Origin: Cordia subcordata
Taxonomy: Eukaryota > Streptophyta > Magnoliopsida > Boraginales > Cordiaceae
Length of the DNA stretch: 64,000 nucleotides
NCBI GenBank assembly: GCA_028554755.1
Contig: JAPTOF010000002.1
Span: 16,121,001-16,185,000, forward strand
Direction of reading: 5' to 3'
Position 1 is the stretch's first letter; each line of letters opens with the position of its first letter. The position numbers and the translations under genes were made by a program. The notes under the pieces were generated by a model. That model did no database searches. It had not been told where the DNA came from and saw only the letters and a program-made list of their open reading frames with translations. This document shows positions 58,230-64,000 of this stretch, piece after piece.

Positions 58230-59761
58230 TGATGTGTGTCATTTGTGCATGTTTGCATCTAGTTTTTGCATGCATATTTAAGGGTGTTTAGAGTATAATT
58301 GAGTGCGCTTAGTATAAAGTTTATGCATATTTGTTAATATTTGTACATAATGTATTTAGGTGCATAAATACTATACTAAGTGTTATATTCCATGTTTTAG
58401 AAGTGTTTTAGAAGGGTTCAAGCTTATGCGAGGAAGAAATGAGCTAACGGATGAAGACCGGAAGAAAAGAAATAAAGAAGAGATCATTCTGATCCAGCCG
58501 GTCGACCGTCTAGGTCGACCGGCCGCTCCAGAGAATAAAATATTGAAGCCGGTCGAGTTCCTCAAGAACCGGTCGACCGGCTGTGCGCTGAAGAAATCCA
58601 TAAAACGCTCGTTTCAACTCATTTTCAAGGGAGGAACTTTTATTTCTTCAATACTAATAAACCCTAACCCTTTGCCCACTTCACAAAACACCCTAAACCA
58701 CCATCTAAACCCCACACCAAGCTAGGATTGAAGCATTAAAGAAAGATTCGAAGGATTTGTACGGATTTGGAATCAAGAATTTAGGGAAGTTCTTCTTGTT
58801 CTTTCTCTATTTCTTGTAAATATGTTGCTAGATTAGGCTAGATTTAGGGTTGATTGTTGTTGTATATTATATTAGGGTTTTGAATAATGGATTTGTGTAG
58901 ATCTTTGGCTCTTAATACATGTTTATTTACATAAATTTATGGCATGATTCAATATGTCTATGTATTGGAAATCAAACATGTCTATGTGTTTGTTAAAATG
59001 CCTAAGTGAATATGCATGTGTTATTTATGCTTCAAATGCTCTTATCTACTTATATGGGTGATGTGATTGTGCTTAATCTCGTGGCTTTGCTTAGTAGAGT
59101 AGGCTTTAGCTTTAAATCCAGCTAATAGGTTACATGCTATGCTTAGTCGAGTTTAGGTGCTAGTCCTTGGCTTTAAATCCAGCCAAGTGGATAAGTTAAC
59201 CTAGACTAGAATATCCCTCACCCACGTTAGTGTTGGTTAATTGAGCTTTAATGTCACGTAGTGTTTAGGTGCTAGTCCTTGGCTTTAAATCCAGCCAAGA
59301 GGATAAGTTCTAAGCACGGATTGCGTAGGCTAGGAAGGATTGGCCCTTAGCTTTAAATCCAGCTAACGGGTTGAACCACTAGTATTGGTTAAGAGAGCCC
59401 CCGATCAACACAACGGCAATAGAAATCCCGAGCCCTAGATAGACCTCATTTGTTATCATAGCCCAAGTCTTGTTGCAATGCAATCGCCCTAGGTCCCCTT
59501 CTTCTTTATTAGTGTTTCCTTCCTTAGTTTGGCTCCTTTAAGTTCCTCCATAGATTAGTTTTTTTATTTTCCTTTTTCCGAGCTCCCTTCCATCCTAAAG
59601 TAAGTACACACACACACGTAGCTAGTTTAAGGCACCCGAGCACATAGAGACTAAACTAAGGTAGCCTCCCTATGGATTCGACCCCGCACTTGTACACACT
59701 GTACTACACACGTCCCGTGCGCTTGCGGGCTATTAAGGCTTGTGCTCAAATAGCGGTATCA
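58230..59761 (+). repeat. 3' LTR of element B
   Basis: 1532 bases, near-identical to 52997-54549. Begins immediately after the polypurine tract and is followed by the target duplication ACATT. Confidence 0.96.
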
Positions 59762-59766
59762 ACATT

Positions 59767-60319
59767 GACTAAAGAGATCATTGAAATGTTCTCAAGCTTC
59801 ATGAAAAGTTTTTGAATCATTTTGAAAAAAAGTCATGATAGAGGTACAGAGATCAGTGGTCTTAGCCATGGGGAAGAAATTTTGATAAAAATATGATTAG
59901 AGTTCATCCTGTAACGTAATGGAACCACTTGGCAAAGAATTAAGTCATTGTTTCACTTTATCCTTTAATGAGAATAGGAACAATTTCAGGCGAATGAATT
60001 CTTGAGTAACATTGGGAAAGTGCATGGTGGAGTAAATTTCTACAAAATCTTTAACATAAATACTTCTACCATAGAAAAATTGAAGCATTGTCAATGTGCT
60101 ATGTTTGATTTTGAAATTTACTTCTCCTAACCCAGGAGTATGGATAGCAAAGTTAGGCTCAAAGGCGTAAGAAAGAAAGTATTGCTTAAGCGTAACTTCA
60201 TCCTCTAAGGGAGGGTCCAGTCTAACAGGCTTTTATGCATGTGGGTGCTTATGTAGAGGAAAGGGACACATAGAGGGAATAGAAGGAGGATTAAGAGGAG
60301 GATTAGGGGGATCAGCCAT
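59767..60319 (-). pseudogene. gag of element A, N-terminal piece
   Basis: On the minus strand it starts MADPPNPPLNPPSIP at 60319 and runs into the retrotransposon gag domain (RLKLFLFSLKDKVKQ, then LNSLPSGSI, FYQNFFPMAKTTDL, FHEA, EHFNDLFSQC). In-frame stops fall where Trp is expected twice, consistent with TGG to TGA. Joined in register to the piece at 52572-52996 once element B and one target copy are removed. Confidence 0.85.
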
Positions 60320-60708
60320 TTCTCCTAAAAGATCTCCTAAATTCGTAGAGTGACGAACAATTCTCTTAGGCTTGGGATGTAAAGAAACTAGAGGATTCCT
60401 AAGAGCATGCCTACCAATTCATACAAAGCTAAACCTAATCTCCTTCCACTTCCTACAACCGCCGAAACTTCACACATCCTAAAACTACAACAAACAAACC
60501 ATAATCCTAAGAACTACTAAAACAAGAAAGTAAACCACTCAAAACAATCAAAAACAATAAGCAAGTAAACAAGGAAACAAAAGTAAACACAAGATAACAA
60601 CTACTAAACAAACTAAGAAAAAGAAGCAAAATGAAGCAAGTAGCTAGCTAAAATACACAAACAAAGCAAACAAACCACCGTGCCTCCTTGGCAACAGTGC
60701 CAAAAACT

Positions 60709-61893
60709 TGATGCTTACTAATTAACCAATAAGCCTTAATTAAAAGTCTACAAGTGCACAGATCATGTAGTCTAATATGCAAGAGCAGGGTTGATCCCTC
60801 AGAGAGGTGGGAAATAGGGAATGAAAGCTAAATATGTGTCCTAGAAATCTAGAAAGAAAACAAGCTAAACAAAGAATCCTTTTTGGTTGTTTTAGATTTG
60901 AAGAGAGTTCGAAGTAAATTAAACTAATCTAATCAAACTAGGGGAAATAAAAGCAATGGGGAACAAGCTAGTGAAAATAGAATTGACACAAGCAATGGGG
61001 CAATGGGTGAAATATGCTTAACTTTGAGTTATTTGGGTATTAACTTTACTGTGGGATTAACTTTGATGGTTTTATTCTAAGAGGAGGGTGCTCTAACCTA
61101 AGAATCTAATTAACCTCTCCTACAATCCCTAAAACTCAATGCGGGTCTATCCCTCGGTGCTAACTACCTGGGAGCATAGTGTGGTCCTTGTAAGCTAGGG
61201 CACAAATTAGTTAATTACGTTTCTAGATGATGGTAATTGGTCGTACCCTTGGTTCTAACTCATTGATTGGGTTTAAAGCCAAGAACTAGGCTTTTTAAGG
61301 TCAATTAGGCTAGCCCGACACCTATTGGCTAGGTTTAAAGCCAAAGGAGACTAACTAGGCTTAATCATTAATGAAGAACCACAAATTATGGTATCACAAA
61401 AATGGGGTTTGACAATAAAGCACATCATACATGTTCTCGAGCATGGTACAAATGAATATAAAGCATATTCTAGCCCTAAACACTTAAACATATTTAAGTC
61501 ATACCAATTTAGGCATTAGAATCCAACATGTATGTCATAGAAGCTAAAATTGTTACTAAGGCATGTAAAGACATATATAGACATGCATAGTTACAAGACC
61601 CACTTCATAAAATTACTACATAAACACCTAGATATGCTCATACATAGATTTAAAAGTGTTAAATAGCAATCAAACCTTTAAATATACATGTTTTTTCACC
61701 TAGGCATATCAACAAACACATAGACATATATGTAAATAGCCATTGAAACATTAAAAGCAAACATATATATTAAACCATCAAAATATCATAGAAAAGTAGT
61801 ACTTAATCAACCCATAATACAAGCTTCAATCACCCATAAAAGATCTATTCTAACATGGAGAAAACTAAGTACAAAAGGAGAAAGATGAAACTC
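60709..61893 (-). repeat. Right (5') LTR of element A, interrupted
   Basis: Starts TGATGCTTACTAATTAA and follows the left LTR collinearly to GAAACTC, where LTR C begins. About 700 bases of this LTR should continue past C and D, outside the window. Confidence 0.9.
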
Positions 61894-63371
61894 TGATGTG
61901 TGTCATTTGTGAGTGTTTGCATCTAGTTTTTTTGCCTACACATTTAGAGGTGTTTAAAGTATAATTGAGTGCATTTAGTATATTATTTATGCATAATTGT
62001 TAATATGTGTACATAATGTATTTAGATGCATAAATACTATACTAAGTGTTGTATTTGTGTTTTAGGCAGGAATTGGTGTGATGATCGGAGCTTAATTGAT
62101 GATAGTTAGGATGTGAAACAAAGTTTAGAGGTGTTTTAAGAACAAAGAGATGAAGAAAAGGCAGTTTGGAGGCTCTTGGATGAAGCACAAAGCAAATAGA
62201 GAAGGCCAGGCACAAAAGGATGAAGATTTGGGCCTAAAATAAAAAGGCCGGTCAATCTCCTCCGTGCATGATAGGTCCCTCGACTAAAGGCCGGTTGACC
62301 AGCTAAGTCCCCCGGCCTAATCAGAATGTCAGCCATTTTGGCCAATTGACCACTCTCTGAAGTCGGTCGACCAGTTGGTCCCTCAACTGTATGTGAGAAA
62401 GCCTTATTTAAGGGTACTTTTCAGCAAAATTAAGGGAGGAGCTTAATTTTCTTAAACTTTGATAAACCTTAATCCTCTATCCACTTCACAAAACACCCAA
62501 AACCACCATCTCATGCCAAACCAAGCTAGGATTAAAGATTGTAACAAGTGATTGAAGGGTTTTGCTTTGGATTTGAGCGAGGGTTTGAAAGGGAGTTCCT
62601 TATCCCTTTTCTTATTCTTATAAATATGCTTTGTAATTGAGTTAGATCTAAGGTTGATTGATATTGTATATTAGATTAAGGCTTTAAATAAAGGATTTGT
62701 GTGTATCTTTAGCTCTTAATTCATCTTGTTTACATAAATCTATGGCATGATTCAATATGTCTATTTATTGGAAATCAAATACGTCTATGTGTTTGTTAAA
62801 ATGCCTAAGTGAATATGTATATGTTATTTGTGATTCAAATGCTCTTATCTACTTATACGGGTGATGTGATTGTGCTTAATTCATAGATTTGCTCAGTAGA
62901 GTAGGCATTAGCTTTAAATCCAGCTAATAGGTTACATGTTATGCTTAGTCGAGTTTATGTACTAGTTCTTGGCTTTAAACCTAGCCAAGCAAATACATTA
63001 ACCTAGACAAGAGTATCTCTTACCCACATTAGTATTGGTTAATTGGATCGTAGTGTTTAGGTACTAGTTCTTGGCTTTAAACCTAGCCAAGAGGATAAGT
63101 TCTAAGCACGGATTGCATAAGCTATGAAGGATTTGCCCTTAGCTTTAAACACAGCAATAGAAGTCCCAAGCCATAAACAGACCTAATCCATTAGCACAGC
63201 CTGAGTCTAGGTGAAATGCAATCACCCTAGGTCCTCTTTTTCTTCGAATAGTTTTCCTTCCTTAGCTTGATACTTTTAAGTTCCTCCACAGTTTAGTTTC
63301 ATTTTCCTTTTCCTGAGCTTTCTTCTATTCTAAAGCAAGCACCCACGTGCTCGTAGCAAATTTTAGGCACC
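61894..63371 (+). repeat. LTR C, Athila-like, interrupted by element D
   Basis: Starts TGATGTGTGTCATTTGTGAG inside A's right LTR and is collinear with LTR B throughout, stopping at TTTTAGGCACC where B continues with CGAGCACATAG. It carries hairpins near 62910-62930, 62968-62990 and 63068-63092. The last 120-odd bases should lie beyond D. Whether it is a solo LTR or part of a full element cannot be told. Confidence 0.88.
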
Positions 63372-64000
63372 TGATATCGGTATCTCACGGCACAAGCCTA
63401 AATAGCCTGTAAGTGCACGGGACATGTGTAGTATAGTGTGTGCGAGTACGGGGTCGAATCCACGGGGAGGCCTAATGTGTATGGTGTCCTAAGCTAAGTA
63501 CGTCCTAAAACCTACGTGTTGAGGTCTTAACTACAATGTTTTTGGGATTTTTTGTTTGAGGAGAGCTTGGGAAAGATAAATCTAAGATACAGGCAAGAAA
63601 ATAAAAAAGTGGTGTGTATGTGTGATAGGGGAATCAAGCGACCTAAGGGGATGCTAACACGTGAAAATGGGGAATAAGGTGATTACGTCTTGTTTATGGC
63701 GATTACTACATCTTTCTAAGGTTATTTAATGGATTAAACTTAGCTGCCCTCGTCTAGTCTCCTAATTAACCTCCTAATTACACCCTAAGACTTAGTGCGA
63801 ATCCGTCCCTAGGTGTTGACCCCTAAAGCCACGGCGTATGGTCTTTATGACTTAGGGCTATAGGGCTAGCTAGTTAGCATTCGAGGTGACTTAGATCGAT
63901 CTAACCCTAGCGTCTAAATCGTTGGCTGGATTTAAAGCCAAGACCTAGTCCGTCTAAGGTCGACTAACCTACCCTAAAACCCATTAGCTAGATTTAAAGC
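63372..64000 (-). repeat. LTR D (minus strand), start only
   Basis: TGATATCGG onward is the reverse complement of an Athila-type LTR end: on the minus strand it reads GGATTCGACCCCGTACTCGC, CCCGTGCACTTACAGG and GAGATACCGATATCA. One hairpin near 63915-63935 (TTGGCT with AGCCAA) and the start of another at 63986 are present. The element runs off the window. Expected target duplication GCACC (63367-63371). Confidence 0.85.

Larger units (their letters stand above)
52997..59761 (+). mobile_element. Athila-like non-autonomous element B, complete
   Basis: 6765 bases with LTRs 52997-54549 and 58230-59761 and a perfect target duplication ACATT (52992-52996, 59762-59766). tRNA-Asp-type primer site and polypurine tract are present. 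The LTRs differ by about two dozen substitutions and a 21-base indel by hand alignment, so it is the youngest complete element here. The internal 3.7 kb holds no recognisable capsid, protease, reverse transcriptase, RNase H or integrase; it codes for a two-knuckle protein and a long region of unknown function. It must depend on proteins of another element to move. Confidence 0.95.
45636..64000 (-). mobile_element. Athila-like Gypsy element A (minus strand), host of nested insertions
   Basis: Left LTR 45636-47521 (the 3' LTR, since the element is on the minus strand), internal region in three pieces (47522-49280, 51180-52996, 59762-60708), and right LTR from 60709. The primer site, read on the minus strand at about 60680-60705, is TTTTTGGCACTGTTGCCAAG, a tRNA-Asp type. 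A gag frame, protease and an unrecognised C-terminal region are readable; I find no reverse transcriptase, RNase H or integrase. The true right end is outside the window, so this entry runs to the window edge and encloses B, C, D and E. Proposed left target duplication TTTGC (45631-45635). Confidence 0.85.

Overview
The window is nuclear DNA of a flowering plant, most likely a eudicot. The evidence is GT-AG introns, a PSB33-type chloroplast gene, AT-rich intergenic DNA, MITEs, and Copia and Athila-like Gypsy LTR retrotransposons. I cannot name the species. Two protein-coding genes lie in the first 25.4 kb; nearly everything from about 28 kb onward is nested retrotransposon DNA.

Region 1 (1-18.5 kb): a possible last exon of an unrecognised gene (108-236), then a complete 13-exon alpha/beta-hydrolase gene (1179-18422, 381 aa by my exon model). 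Its fifth intron has grown to 7.3 kb because a decayed sense-oriented Copia element (6119-11252, target duplication TAAAT) sits in it. Intron 10 carries a tandem duplication of its own 3' end that creates a decoy splice acceptor.

Region 2 (18.5-28 kb): an AT-rich spacer with several tandem repeats, then the three-exon PSB33 (LIL8) gene (22688-25352, 295 aa). This is a thylakoid protein with a Rieske-like fold that lacks the iron-sulphur ligands. T-rich tandem repeats and MITE-like inverted-repeat elements follow.

Region 3 (28-45.6 kb): old LTRs (28066-29760 and 30553-32824, the second split by a hAT-like element), a solo LTR with target duplication ATTAG (33267-34493), a truncated Copia element (about 35.7-38.2 kb) followed by a relic LTR that encloses a solo LTR with duplication TTTAC (38577-40460), and a third decayed Copia element (about 41.4-45.6 kb).

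Region 4 (45.6-64 kb): a nest of Athila-like elements. Element A (minus strand, from 45636) cut into the 3' end of the third Copia. Inside A lie a solo LTR E (49281-51179, duplication CCATC), the complete element B (52997-59761, plus strand, duplication ACATT) inside A's gag gene, and LTR C (from 61894) inside A's right LTR. LTR C is itself cut by element D (from 63372), which runs off the window. Target duplications and split reading frames let the order of insertion be read directly. A and B both lack recognisable reverse transcriptase, RNase H and integrase, yet share a C-terminal coding region that I do not recognise and a second internal polypurine-like tract. The LTRs of this whole superfamily carry arrays of short hairpins whose stems show compensatory A-T to G-C changes. 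I regard that hairpin array, with the unrecognised shared coding region, as the best candidate for something undescribed.
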